A DNA stretch of 40,932 nucleotides from Bacteroidota bacterium (lineage in GTDB: Bacteria; Bacteroidota; Bacteroidia; Flavobacteriales; Weeksellaceae), in assembly GCA_023399595.1 (NCBI GenBank), contig JAEWOR010000004.1, positions 1 to 40,932 of the forward strand, given 5' to 3'. Shown here in pieces: positions 32,805-40,932 of the stretch (position 1 is the first letter of the stretch; each line of letters starts with the position of its first letter). A model generated the notes under the pieces. The model was not told the DNA's origin and searched no databases. It saw nothing but the letters and a program-made list of their open reading frames with translations. A program made the translations under genes and the position numbers.

Positions 32805-35372
32805 ATGCAAAAATCTAATGCACATATCCTTAGAAAAGAAGCAATCTACATTGATGGTAAAGACAAGACCAACGAGATAGAATCTTATTCTTTTGAGGGC
32901 AATAAGAGTGTCGTAGTGTATAAAAGTAGCGGTAAAGCCTATTCTTATCCTCAACATAGAATTAAGATGGTGAGATCTGCTATTCAAAGTGAGAGAGCCG
33001 GAAATATTTTTTCTTATCTAAAGGCGATTGCAGAAAGTGTTGGTTTGAAAACAGAGGAAGGCAATAATATTTTAGCCAATAGCTATGGGAGTATACGTTT
33101 TATTCCTGAGACTTCTATTCTGTGTAATTATCTTAATGGAAAAGAACCCAGTAAAAATTACCACGCCTCTCCTATTGAAATCTTTCCTTTTGGATTTAAT
33201 TTGAGTCAGAGAACGGGAGTTGACAATGCTTTTTCAAATCCTTTAAGTGTTGTAGAAGGTCCTCCCGGAACAGGAAAGACCCAGACTATTCTTAATATTA
33301 TTGCCAATGCAGTGATGAATAATCAGAGTGTGGCTGTTGTTTCAAGCAATAATTCAGCGACAAGAAATGTTTTTGAGAAACTGGAGAGCAATGGGGTTTC
33401 TTTTATAGCGGCATTACTAGGAAGCAGCCAGAATAAAAAGGAATTTGTCAATGCTCAGACTGAAATCCCGGATCTGTCAGATTTTAGATTAGAGGAAGAA
33501 CAGGAACAATCCCTTATGCAGTCTACTCCACTTCTTTTTACTGAGCTTTCTGAAAAGTTGGAATTAAAGAATGAATTAGCTTTACTCAAACTGGAAATCG
33601 ATAAGATCAAAACAGAGTATCAGCATTTTACGGATGATGTCGCATTGGCAACTGAAATCCGTTTTAAAAAGAATGTCAGTTCAGATCAGCTGCTTTCATT
33701 ATGGGTGACGTTGGAAGACTATGAGAAAACAGGCAAGAGATTTTATTGGTGGCGCAAACTGATATTCTCTTTTCTGTATGGGGTGAGAGATAAGATTTTT
33801 TATACTTTATCATATGAAGAGATGATCAGGATTGTTCAGTCAAAATACTATGGAGTAAAAATTTCAGAGCTTGACCTAAGAAAAGAGGAGCTTCACAATA
33901 CACTACAGCATTTTTGCTTCCATGATAAAATGAAAGAATATACGGAAGGATCGATGCAGCTGTTTAAAAACAGACTCTACCAAAAATATAAAGAACAGAA
34001 ACGTTCAGAATATACCGAATGGGATCTTCGTTTTAAATCAGAAGAATTTATTAATGATTATCCTGTCATTATGAGTACAACCTACTCGTTAAGGAGAAGT
34101 CTTGCTGAAAATGTAGTCTACGATTATGTAATTGTTGACGAATCTTCACAGGTGGATCTTGCAACAGGTGTACTCGCATTATCCTGCGCAAAACAGACCG
34201 TCATTGTGGGAGATTTAAAACAGCTCCCCAATGTAGTGGATTCTGCAACAGCAGAAAATACAGATCAGATCTTTAAGAACTATGATATCCCGGAACCATA
34301 TCGTTATTCCAATCATAGCCTGCTTTCTTCCATTATAGAAGTATTTCCGAAGGTTCCTAAAACACTGTTAAAAGAGCATTATCGCTGCCATCCTAAAATC
34401 ATTGATTTCTGTAACCGTAAGTTTTATAATGACCAGTTGATCATTCTTTCGGAAGGACAGACGGAAAGAGAACCTTTATTAGTCTATAAAACAACTGAAG
34501 GCAATCATGCCCGGCAAAGAGAGAATCAACGGCAGATTGATGTAATTATTCAGGAAATTATTCCACAACAAAAGCTGGAGGGTGTGAACTTGGGAATTGT
34601 AACGCCATACCGTAATCAGACCATCGCACTACAAAGAACATTTCACGGAACAGATATCAAAGCTGATACGGTGGATAAATTTCAGGGACGAGAAAATGAT
34701 GTGATTATTCTCTCCACCGTAGATAATGAAATCTCTGAATTCACCGACAATCCTAACCGTCTGAATGTAGCCATATCCAGAGCCAAAGATCAACTGATTT
34801 TATTGGTGAACGGAAATGAAAGTGACAACGACACGAACATCTCAGATCTGATCCGCTATATTGATTACAATAATTTCAGCACGATCAATAGTGAAGTACA
34901 TTCTATTTTTGATTACCTGTACAAAGGCTATGAAGAAAAAAGAAGAGCCCTTTTATCAGATCAAAAAAGGAAATCTGTTTTCGACAGTGAGAATCTAATG
35001 TATGCGTTAATCAGGAAAGTACTGTCTGACGATCAATTTTCAAAATATGGCGTTATCATCCATCATCCCTTAAGAAATTTATTATTAGATTTTTCCAGAT
35101 TAAGTTCTGAAGAAGAGCGCTATGCCAGACATCACGCCACACATCTTGATTTCCTGATCTACAATAAACTGGGAAAAAATCCTGTACTAGCCATAGAAGT
35201 TGATGGGTATGAATATCATAAAATGGAAAGCCGACAAGCCAAAAGAGATGTCATGAAGAATGAGATCTTGGAGAAGTATAAGATTCCCTTGATAAGGTTT
35301 TCAACGACAGGAAGTGGTGAGAAAGAGAGGTTGATTAAAAAACTCAATGAGATAAGGAAGAATAATTCCTGA
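32805..35372 (+). CDS. SF1 helicase with C-terminal DUF2726-type nuclease-like domain
   Basis: An 855-residue protein. Helicase motifs in order: GPPGTGKTQT (152-161), VSSNNSATRNVFEKL, VIVDESSQVDL (motif II, 445-448), VGDLKQLPNV (III), LKEHYRCHPKIIDFCN (IV), IVTPYRNQ, DTVDKFQGRENDVIILS (V) and NRLNVAISRAKDQLIL (VI). This is the UPF1/Dna2-like SF1B type. A long helical insertion (about 230-400) separates motifs I and II. The C-terminal 120 residues (THLDFLIYNK, VLAIEVDGYEYHKME, KYKIPLIRFSTTGSGE) look like DUF2726, a PD-(D/E)XK or Vsr-related fold. Single-chain helicase-nucleases such as Nhi are anti-phage, so defence is plausible; repair is the alternative. Confidence 0.85.
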   Translation: MQKSNAHILRKEAIYIDGKDKTNEIESYSFEGNKSVVVYKSSGKAYSYPQHRIKMVRSAIQSERAGNIFSYLKAIAESVGLKTEEGNNILANSYGSIRFIPETSILCNYLNGKEPSKNYHASPIEIFPFGFNLSQRTGVDNAFSNPLSVVEGPPGTGKTQTILNIIANAVMNNQSVAVVSSNNSATRNVFEKLESNGVSFIAALLGSSQNKKEFVNAQTEIPDLSDFRLEEEQEQSLMQSTPLLFTELSEKLELKNELALLKLEIDKIKTEYQHFTDDVALATEIRFKKNVSSDQLLSLWVTLEDYEKTGKRFYWWRKLIFSFLYGVRDKIFYTLSYEEMIRIVQSKYYGVKISELDLRKEELHNTLQHFCFHDKMKEYTEGSMQLFKNRLYQKYKEQKRSEYTEWDLRFKSEEFINDYPVIMSTTYSLRRSLAENVVYDYVIVDESSQVDLATGVLALSCAKQTVIVGDLKQLPNVVDSATAENTDQIFKNYDIPEPYRYSNHSLLSSIIEVFPKVPKTLLKEHYRCHPKIIDFCNRKFYNDQLIILSEGQTEREPLLVYKTTEGNHARQRENQRQIDVIIQEIIPQQKLEGVNLGIVTPYRNQTIALQRTFHGTDIKADTVDKFQGRENDVIILSTVDNEISEFTDNPNRLNVAISRAKDQLILLVNGNESDNDTNISDLIRYIDYNNFSTINSEVHSIFDYLYKGYEEKRRALLSDQKRKSVFDSENLMYALIRKVLSDDQFSKYGVIIHHPLRNLLLDFSRLSSEEERYARHHATHLDFLIYNKLGKNPVLAIEVDGYEYHKMESRQAKRDVMKNEILEKYKIPLIRFSTTGSGEKERLIKKLNEIRKNNS

Positions 35373-35375
35373 TAG

Positions 35376-35405
35376 GATTACGGTTTTCCGTAAACTTTTC
35401 TGTCC
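35376..35405 (+). terminator. Hairpin after the helicase gene
   Basis: TTACGG (35378-35383) pairs with CCGTAA (35388-35393) around TTTT and is followed by ACTTTTCT. The stem resembles the hairpin at 32478-32499 before the same gene (TTACG...CGTAA). Confidence 0.45.
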
Positions 35406-35450
35406 GTAGTAACTTAGATTTGTGATTGCAATCGTCTTAAAAACTATATC

Positions 35451-36572
35451 ATGGCTTGGTCATACAGAAAAAGAATCAAAATAATTCCCGGTGTACATTT
35501 GAATTTCAGCAAAAGAGGAATTTCAACCAGTATAGGCGTTAAAGGTATGAGTGTAAATTTGAGTTCGTCAGGTACAAGGCTTAATACCAGTTTTTCAGGT
35601 TTTTCAAATTCATACAGGCTTTCCGGATCTTCATCACCAAGGACTTCCCTGCAATCTTATCCTGAATCACAACCTTTTTACATTGAGTTATCAGATAACA
35701 TTTTTAGTGCCGATGTTCATGAGATAACATCTCAAAATATGGCAGGTATCAAAGAATCTATCTTAATGGCTCAACAGCAAAAAGCGGAATTGAAGACGGA
35801 TCTGAAGAGAATAAAAAAAGCGTTAACCTTTACCAAGACCAAGAAGGTTGCAAGTTATATCTTTATATATGGGTTGATAAACAAAAATATTGTACAACAG
35901 ATAAATGAGGATATTAATGCACAAAAAGAAGCTATTAAAGAAACCAAGATTGTAATTGATAACTCGGCTGTTAATATCGATATACAGTTCGATGATCCCT
36001 CTAAGAGAAAGTATGAACAATTACAGCATTCTTTTAAAAATCTAACCACAGCCCATAAAGTATGGGATATCACAGGAGCGCACTTTCAGGATCGTGTGGC
36101 TGCGCGATCTAGTGCCAGCACATTGGTCAACAGAAGAGATGCAAGAATTGGTTTTAAATCTCTTCCCATCATTACATCAAACTATGAAGCCTTATATTTT
36201 CAAAATGTGAACGGAGCAGATTTATATTTTTATCCAACATTTATACTGATGTATAAAAATGATCAGAACTTTGCAATTATTGGATTTGATGAACTTACTG
36301 TTACATTTTCTTCTGTAAGTTTTACAGAAACCAGCAGTGTTTCTCGTGATTCAAAAGTTATTAGAAAAACATGGGAGAAAGTCAATAAAAACGGAACTCC
36401 TGACAAAAGATTCAAGAGCAATTATCAGATACCAGTCGTTCAGTATGGAAGACTCAGATTTTCATCAGGCACTGGTGTTAATGAGGAATATCAAATAAGT
36501 AATTTTGAATTCGCCCAAGAGTTTGCAAATTCATTACAGGAGTATAAAAGCTTGTGCAGGGAATTAGCTTAA
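35451..36572 (+). CDS. DUF4236 domain protein
   Basis: A 373-residue protein whose first 55 residues (MAWSYRKRIKIIPGVHLNFSKRGISTSIGVKG, then LNTSFSGFS) are a clear DUF4236 domain. The middle (about 100-190) is helical and coiled. The C-terminal 150 residues are beta-rich, with LYFYPTFILMYKNDQNFAIIGFDEL and an NGTPDKRFKSNYQIPVVQYGRLRFSSGTGVNEEY segment that I have seen in other accessory proteins. No catalytic motif is visible. It follows the helicase by 78 bases on the same strand and converges on topB. Function unknown; a link to the helicase is inferred from position only. Confidence 0.75.
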   Translation: MAWSYRKRIKIIPGVHLNFSKRGISTSIGVKGMSVNLSSSGTRLNTSFSGFSNSYRLSGSSSPRTSLQSYPESQPFYIELSDNIFSADVHEITSQNMAGIKESILMAQQQKAELKTDLKRIKKALTFTKTKKVASYIFIYGLINKNIVQQINEDINAQKEAIKETKIVIDNSAVNIDIQFDDPSKRKYEQLQHSFKNLTTAHKVWDITGAHFQDRVAARSSASTLVNRRDARIGFKSLPIITSNYEALYFQNVNGADLYFYPTFILMYKNDQNFAIIGFDELTVTFSSVSFTETSSVSRDSKVIRKTWEKVNKNGTPDKRFKSNYQIPVVQYGRLRFSSGTGVNEEYQISNFEFAQEFANSLQEYKSLCRELA

Positions 36573-36608
36573 AGTTGATTGCAGAAAATGACAATATCTC
36601 ATCCTTAA

Positions 36609-38687
36609 TTATTTAGCAAAATTTAAAATCAAATTTAATTTATCATCTAAAGCTAAATAAGCATCAAAATTTTTACCGTTTTTACTCTTCATGTTTTTGA
36701 TTAATGATGTTTTGTTTTGAGTTAATAACAAAGTAAGATCTTTAATACTGAGTTGAACTCCGCATATGGTTCTAAAGAGAATCCAACTGCATTGTTCATC
36801 AGGGCATTTTATGATTTTGTCTTTGATAATGAGATTGTGTTGTTGGCATTTGGGGCATTTTAATTGTGGGATATTTTCGTGAGGAATATGGAGTGATAAA
36901 AGTTCGTTGTTGATTTCTGCTGCATAGGCTTGGATGTCGTTCATGAATAGGTCTTTGTTGAGTTCACCTTTTTCAATTCTATCCAGTGCTATTTCCCATT
37001 CTGCGGTCATCTGGACATTGGCTATTTTTTTGTCTTTGACAAGGTTGTAAACCTGTAAGCCTTTATCTGTAGGATGCAGGGTTTTGCTTTTCCTGATGAT
37101 ATAGTTTCTGCTAAGTAGGGTTTCAATAATGGAAGCTCTTGTTGCTGGGGTTCCGATGCCGATAGTAGATAATGCCTGCTTTTCTTCTTTGTTTTCAATC
37201 GAACTTCCTGCGTTTTCCATGGCTGATAAAAGATCGGCTTCTGTGTAAAGTTTAGGTGGTTGTGTGGTTTTTTCCAATAACTCGGTTTTTGAAATCTTCA
37301 GTTCATCGCCGATTTTGAGTTCTGGAAGTTCTGTAAGAGCTTCTTCAACATTGGGAATTTCATTATCAGAAAGAATTCCTTTTATGGCTCGCCAGCCTTT
37401 CTCCAAGATTATAGATCCTTTGATCTGGAATTCATAATGATGTACTTTTGCTATAATGTGACTGATTTGTTTTGTACAGGCATGGGATAGAGATTCTAAT
37501 AAACGATAAGCAATCATCTCATAAATGGCTTTTTCCATAGCACTAATTGCGGATGGAACTTTCGTAGTGATGAGTAAACCGTGATGATCCGTTACTTTTA
37601 CATCATTAACAATTCTCTTATTGAAGTTTCCGAATTTTAAAGTAGATATGGCTGATTTAAATTGATTATTTGTATTGAGGATTCTGACCAGTTCAGGAAT
37701 CTCTGTCCATAAATCTTCAGGAATATACTTGCTGCCGGTTCTGGGATAGGTAATAAATTTCTTTTCATACAAGCTTTGGGCAAGCTGTAAAACCTCATCG
37801 GCAGAAAGGCCAAGCTTTCGGTTGGCTTCTTTCTGCAATTCTGTGAGATTGAAAAGTAAAGGAGATTGTTCCTTCACTGTTGTAATGGATACATCCTCGA
37901 CAACAGCTCTTCCCTCTCGTTCTATGGATTTTTGGATTTGTTCTGCCTGCTTTTTTTCTTCCCATTGTAATAGTGAAAGACTGGTGAAGTCTATATATTC
38001 TTTTCTGTGACATAGCTGGATTTGAAAGTACTTTTGCTTGATGAAGTTTTGATTTTGTAGGAATCTTTGACAGATTATAGCAAGAGTTGGTGTTTGTACT
38101 CTGCCTAATGAATAAATATCTTGGTTTCCTGCGATGGTTAATGCCTGGGTAGCATTGATTCCTACCAGCCAGTCAGCTTCACTTCTTGCTTTTGCTGCTT
38201 CATATAAACCGTCAAACGCATCGCTGGGCTGAAGGTTTTTAAAACCGTCCTGTATTGCCTTTTCGGTAAGGGAACTGATCCAGAGCCTTTCAAAAGGTTT
38301 ATTGCATTGTGTGTATTGATAGATATAACGAAATATCAACTCACCTTCCCTTCCTGAATCTGTAGCCACAATAATACTATCGCATTGATGGATGACTTGC
38401 TTTATAATATTGAGTTGTTGTAAAGCCAAATAATCAGGTTGATAGTCATTTGATTTCTTTATTTTTTGGGGAGTCAGAATAAAAGGTTTTGGAAAGATAG
38501 GCAAAGAAGCTTTATCAAAACCTCTTATACCATAATCTTCCAACATACCTAATGAGATTAAATGTCCAAATGTCCAGGTAACAAAATATCCGTTGCCGGA
38601 TAAATAACCCTCTTTTTTTTCATGAGCGCCTAACAACTGGGCAATTTCCCTTGCGACACTCGGCTTTTCTGCGATGATTGCTTTCAT
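36609..38687 (-). CDS. topB: Type IA DNA topoisomerase III (conjugative-element type)
   Basis: A 692-residue topoisomerase. TOPRIM domain: MKAIIAEKPSVAREIA (Glu7) and IIVATDSGREGELIFRYIY (Asp110, Glu114, Glu116). Core: WLVGINATQALTIAG, IYSLGRVQTPTLAIIC, and KKFITYPRTGSKYIP with the catalytic Tyr314. The C-terminus has a four-cysteine zinc ribbon (LKCPKCQQHNL, IKCPDEQCSWIL). It cuts and rejoins one DNA strand. This version next to a DUF3945 gene is a standard component of Bacteroidetes integrative conjugative elements. It is 20 bases downstream of the DUF3945 gene, in one operon. Confidence 0.93.
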   Translation of the reverse strand: MKAIIAEKPSVAREIAQLLGAHEKKEGYLSGNGYFVTWTFGHLISLGMLEDYGIRGFDKASLPIFPKPFILTPQKIKKSNDYQPDYLALQQLNIIKQVIHQCDSIIVATDSGREGELIFRYIYQYTQCNKPFERLWISSLTEKAIQDGFKNLQPSDAFDGLYEAAKARSEADWLVGINATQALTIAGNQDIYSLGRVQTPTLAIICQRFLQNQNFIKQKYFQIQLCHRKEYIDFTSLSLLQWEEKKQAEQIQKSIEREGRAVVEDVSITTVKEQSPLLFNLTELQKEANRKLGLSADEVLQLAQSLYEKKFITYPRTGSKYIPEDLWTEIPELVRILNTNNQFKSAISTLKFGNFNKRIVNDVKVTDHHGLLITTKVPSAISAMEKAIYEMIAYRLLESLSHACTKQISHIIAKVHHYEFQIKGSIILEKGWRAIKGILSDNEIPNVEEALTELPELKIGDELKISKTELLEKTTQPPKLYTEADLLSAMENAGSSIENKEEKQALSTIGIGTPATRASIIETLLSRNYIIRKSKTLHPTDKGLQVYNLVKDKKIANVQMTAEWEIALDRIEKGELNKDLFMNDIQAYAAEINNELLSLHIPHENIPQLKCPKCQQHNLIIKDKIIKCPDEQCSWILFRTICGVQLSIKDLTLLLTQNKTSLIKNMKSKNGKNFDAYLALDDKLNLILNFAK

Positions 38688-38707
38688 ACTTTGGTTTTAG
38701 ATGTTTT

Positions 38708-40132
38708 TTACAGTTTACGGCCTCTTGATTTGCTGAGCTTTTTTTGCTGATCTTCCTTCTCTTTACTGACAGGCTGTTGTTGTTTAGTTTTCAAAGTCTC
38801 CTTGATATTTTTAGCTGTTTCACTCGTTTTTCCCTGCGAAATAACCGCTGTTTGAGTTTTATAATCTTCCAAAAACTTTGTTTTCTCTTTAAGTTTATTG
38901 GGATTGGTAAAAGAGAAATCAGTTTTGGACGTTTCTTTATTGAAGGTAATATACCCCTGATAGGCTTTACCTTTAGCATCTTCCAAACCATCAACATATA
39001 TGGTTTGTCCATCTTTAAGCTTTTCATATTGTGAATCATCCAACTCTTTTCCTCTGAATACTCTTGGTGCTTCTTTATCCGTATGTTGACTTTTTTGTGG
39101 TGCTTGTTTATTGTTGAACAGAAATTCTACATACCGCTTATCTGCATTGAATTGTACTGTGGCGTCGAAAGACTCTCCTTTTTTAGAGATCATCCCTTCC
39201 AAATACAATGGTCTTCCTTCTAGTAACGTTTGCTTTTGATGTTCATTCAGTTTTATTCCTTTAATTTCATTTGGAACTTTCATATACTCTACTCGATATG
39301 CAACCAGCTCATTGGTTAAACGGTCACGGCTAATCACCGATGGGATAATTTCATCTGTTCTGGGATTAATCAAATCTACTACCCTACCCATATTCCCAGT
39401 TTCTTTAAGATTCTTCTTATCATCATCACTGAACTGATGCCCAAAGAATTTATTATTGAGGTTAGGTTCTTTCCGGATACCGTGCAGATGAACGGCAACC
39501 TGTCCAGTATCTCCTATTTGAAGAGATAATCGAACATCCATTTTACTGACGGCTGTTCCAAGATTAATAGTGATTGGAATTAAAGTATTGGTTTTATACC
39601 CCTTAAGCAAGGAATCCATAGCATTCATCTTTTCAAGTTTCTCCTGATTAAGTCCAAACTTTTCCATCATTTTCCAATCGATCTGTTCTGGCTGAAAACG
39701 AAATTCCTGATTTTCTGTTTTGTTGTCCATCATATTTTGATTTTTGTGATTGTTATTGTTTTTAGGTAAAACTTCGTAATCTTTCAACTTTTCTTTTTCT
39801 TCAGGAGATGCCTGATTAACATATTTTTGAAGATTTTTGGCAGTATTGACGACATCATATTCTGAAACCTTGAAAAAATTGAAATGTGAGGGGTTTTTAA
39901 GCTGTCTATAAAAATTAGAAAAGAATTTGAAAAATAGATCACTGTGTTTATCTACTTTAATTAGTTGGTCATTTTCCTTTTTATCCTCTGGAAGAAACTT
40001 TTGCAGATTGCCTTCTTTATCAATTCCTTTTACCATTTCAACCTCATTGGTATGAATATTCAAAACAAGCAATGTATCTGCTGATGGTTTGATTTCATTA
40101 GTTTCCCGAGAGTTTATTATTTCATCTTCCAT
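38708..40132 (-). CDS. DUF4099/DUF3945 protein of conjugative elements
   Basis: A 474-residue hydrophilic protein. Residues 1-150 are charged and include LLVLNIHTNEVEMVKGID. Residues about 145-250 (QIDWKMMEKFGLNQEKLEKMNAMDSLLKGYKTNTLIPI) match DUF4099. The following region has two DUF3945-like repeats (GIKLNEHQKQTLLEGRPLYLEGMISKKGESFDATVQFNADKRYVEFLF; ELDDSQYEKLKDGQTIYVDGLEDAKGKAYQGYITFN). The C-terminal tail is lysine-rich and likely binds nucleic acid. Its place directly before topB is typical of Bacteroidetes conjugative transposons; the biochemical role is unknown. Confidence 0.88.
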   Translation of the reverse strand: MEDEIINSRETNEIKPSADTLLVLNIHTNEVEMVKGIDKEGNLQKFLPEDKKENDQLIKVDKHSDLFFKFFSNFYRQLKNPSHFNFFKVSEYDVVNTAKNLQKYVNQASPEEKEKLKDYEVLPKNNNNHKNQNMMDNKTENQEFRFQPEQIDWKMMEKFGLNQEKLEKMNAMDSLLKGYKTNTLIPITINLGTAVSKMDVRLSLQIGDTGQVAVHLHGIRKEPNLNNKFFGHQFSDDDKKNLKETGNMGRVVDLINPRTDEIIPSVISRDRLTNELVAYRVEYMKVPNEIKGIKLNEHQKQTLLEGRPLYLEGMISKKGESFDATVQFNADKRYVEFLFNNKQAPQKSQHTDKEAPRVFRGKELDDSQYEKLKDGQTIYVDGLEDAKGKAYQGYITFNKETSKTDFSFTNPNKLKEKTKFLEDYKTQTAVISQGKTSETAKNIKETLKTKQQQPVSKEKEDQQKKLSKSRGRKL

Positions 40133-40226
40133 ATTATATTATTTTATTTAATGAGATGAAGGTATAAACTCAATATAAAATTCTTAAATATTGGAATAGT
40201 GATGAATTATTTGGCTGTTGATAGCT

Positions 40227-40505
40227 TTAGCTCAAGCTCTCTCTAATCAACTGATGAACGTCCGAAAGTTTATAATACAGCTTGCCACTTATTGTATAAT
40301 AAGGTAGTTTTTTATTGGTCCTATACCTTTGCAATGATCTTGAACTTATTTTCAAGAGTTGCAAAACATCCTGAGTATCTAACAATTGCTCCCCATCAAT
40401 TTCTATGAATTTAGACTGGTGGGATATAACTTGTTCTTTTAGAATATCAAATCTTTCCATAATTCTCTCCATCCAGGCTATAAATTCTATTCTCTCAATA
40501 TTCAT
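40227..40505 (-). CDS. Excisionase-like helix-turn-helix protein
   Basis: A 92-residue protein. An N-terminal helix (IEFIAWMERIMERFDILKEQVI) is followed by LLDTQDVLQLLKISSRSLQRYRTNKKLPYYTISGKLYYKLSDVHQLI, a MerR/excisionase-type HTH_17 domain. Bacteroidetes conjugative elements commonly carry this protein at one edge of the topB-DUF3945 block, where it may control excision or operon expression. It precedes the DUF3945 gene by 94 bases. Confidence 0.85.
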   Translation of the reverse strand: MNIERIEFIAWMERIMERFDILKEQVISHQSKFIEIDGEQLLDTQDVLQLLKISSRSLQRYRTNKKLPYYTISGKLYYKLSDVHQLIRESLS

Positions 40506-40848
40506 AACTGTAATTTTTGATGTTAAAATGCTTTGAACAGTTGATCAACTTTATTGAGGTAAAATTGAATAATGAACATCAAATAAAATCACTACCTTTT
40601 CGTAGTACCGATAAAGTTTTTATAAAATTGTATTTAGCATTTATATAATTAGGGTTATAGTTAGATGGAATATCTAGCTTTATTTAAATTCTTATGAAGA
40701 AGCAGAAAGTATGGAAAAGAGAAAGCAAAAAACTCGACATATAGCCGAGTTTTTTGTTTATTTTGATCTTGGTGATGTGATTGCTGGAAAGCTAAAAGAA
40801 AAAATCAGGAGCTCTGGTATAGAGCTACCTGATTCTATGAAGAAAAAT
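40506..40848. other. Non-coding gap with two terminators
   Basis: No gene is visible. It contains a plus-strand terminator at 40727-40757 (AAAACTCG with CGAGTTTT, T-run, no obvious gene upstream) and the minus-strand terminator of the gene at the window edge. The change from conjugative genes to a secreted host-type protein here makes this a possible element boundary. Confidence 0.5.
40791..40834 (-). terminator. Intrinsic terminator of the type IX-secreted protein gene
   Basis: AATCAGG (40803-40809) pairs with CCTGATT (40828-40834) and GCTCT with AGAGC inside. On the minus strand it is followed by UUUUUUCUUUU. It lies 15 bases after the stop codon at 40849. Confidence 0.8.
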
Positions 40849-40932
40849 TTACTTTTTAAAAATTTTCTCAGCTGTGGCAAAACCTTCCCCTTGCACCTTT
40901 ACATAATATACACCTTTGGTAAGGCCTTGCAT
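40849..40932 (-). CDS. C-terminal fragment of a type IX-secreted protein (sorting signal)
   Basis: Only the last 27 residues are in the window: GLTKGVYYVKVQGEGFATAEK followed by IFKK and a stop. This is the typical end of a type A T9SS sorting domain (KGVYxVKV...K(I/F)xKK), which directs proteins across the outer membrane in Bacteroidetes. The remainder of the gene, and so its function, lies beyond the window edge. Confidence 0.8.
   Translation of the reverse strand: MQGLTKGVYYVKVQGEGFATAEKIFKK

Noticed and set aside
32478..35393. TTACG-type hairpins flanking the helicase as ends of a transposable unit
   Set aside because: The stems are short and only partly alike, no transposase or target duplication is visible, and the right copy works as a terminator.
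1..40932. CRISPR arrays, tRNA, rRNA, transposases
   Set aside because: No regularly spaced repeats, no cloverleaf with CCA-type arms, no rRNA segments and no transposase motifs were seen on either strand.

Overview
The window looks like a chromosome segment of a flavobacterium of the Chryseobacterium group (Weeksellaceae). The indications are AT-rich DNA, SusC/SusD and other TonB-dependent outer-membrane proteins, a type IX secretion C-terminal signal, DUF6520-type small proteins, a topB/DUF3945 conjugative-element block, and promoters of the Bacteroidetes type (TTG about 20 bases before TAnnTTTG). The genus is inferred from protein style only; no rRNA or tRNA is present.

Layout. 1-10 kb is mostly core: the tail of a LuxR-type regulator, a beta-barrel outer-membrane protein, malate dehydrogenase (mdh), a divergent sdhCAB succinate dehydrogenase operon, a di-heme cytochrome c peroxidase and an NdpA-like nucleoid protein. 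mdh and sdh supply consecutive TCA-cycle steps and share a 540-base divergent region. That region holds a perfect 30-base palindrome on the mdh promoter. 10.0-11.6 kb is a hipB-hipS-hipT toxin-antitoxin operon with three evenly spaced operator-like palindromes.

11.9-23.1 kb is an accessory envelope and peptide locus. It has a membrane-anchored TPR/AraC regulator, a small lipoprotein, a 55-residue CPESG-motif protein, a MauE/DoxX-type membrane protein and a four-cysteine DUF6520 exported protein. Facing them is a susC-susD-S9 peptidase operon, presumably for peptide capture and cleavage. The 633-base susC upstream region is unusually structured: a 213-nt multi-helix RNA element directly behind a good promoter, then more hairpins.

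23.7-35.4 kb reads as a defence island, very AT-rich in its first part. It holds an XRE regulator with its own palindrome; a DUF6602 nuclease-like / ABC-ATPase / HNH trio resembling an expanded Septu system; a SEFIR-domain protein followed by a PD-(D/E)XK nuclease; an opposing pair made of an NdpA-like protein and a three-TM membrane protein; and an SF1 helicase with a C-terminal nuclease-like domain, followed by a DUF4236 protein. 36.6-40.5 kb carries topB, a DUF4099/DUF3945 protein and an excisionase-like HTH protein, the usual maintenance block of Bacteroidetes integrative conjugative elements. The defence genes are therefore probably mobile-element cargo. The right edge holds the C-terminal sorting signal of a type IX-secreted protein.

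The best candidates for something undescribed are the DUF6602-ATPase-HNH trio, the SEFIR plus PD-(D/E)XK pair, the NdpA-like plus membrane-protein pair, and the structured RNA upstream of susC. All assignments were made by eye from motifs; no database search was run.
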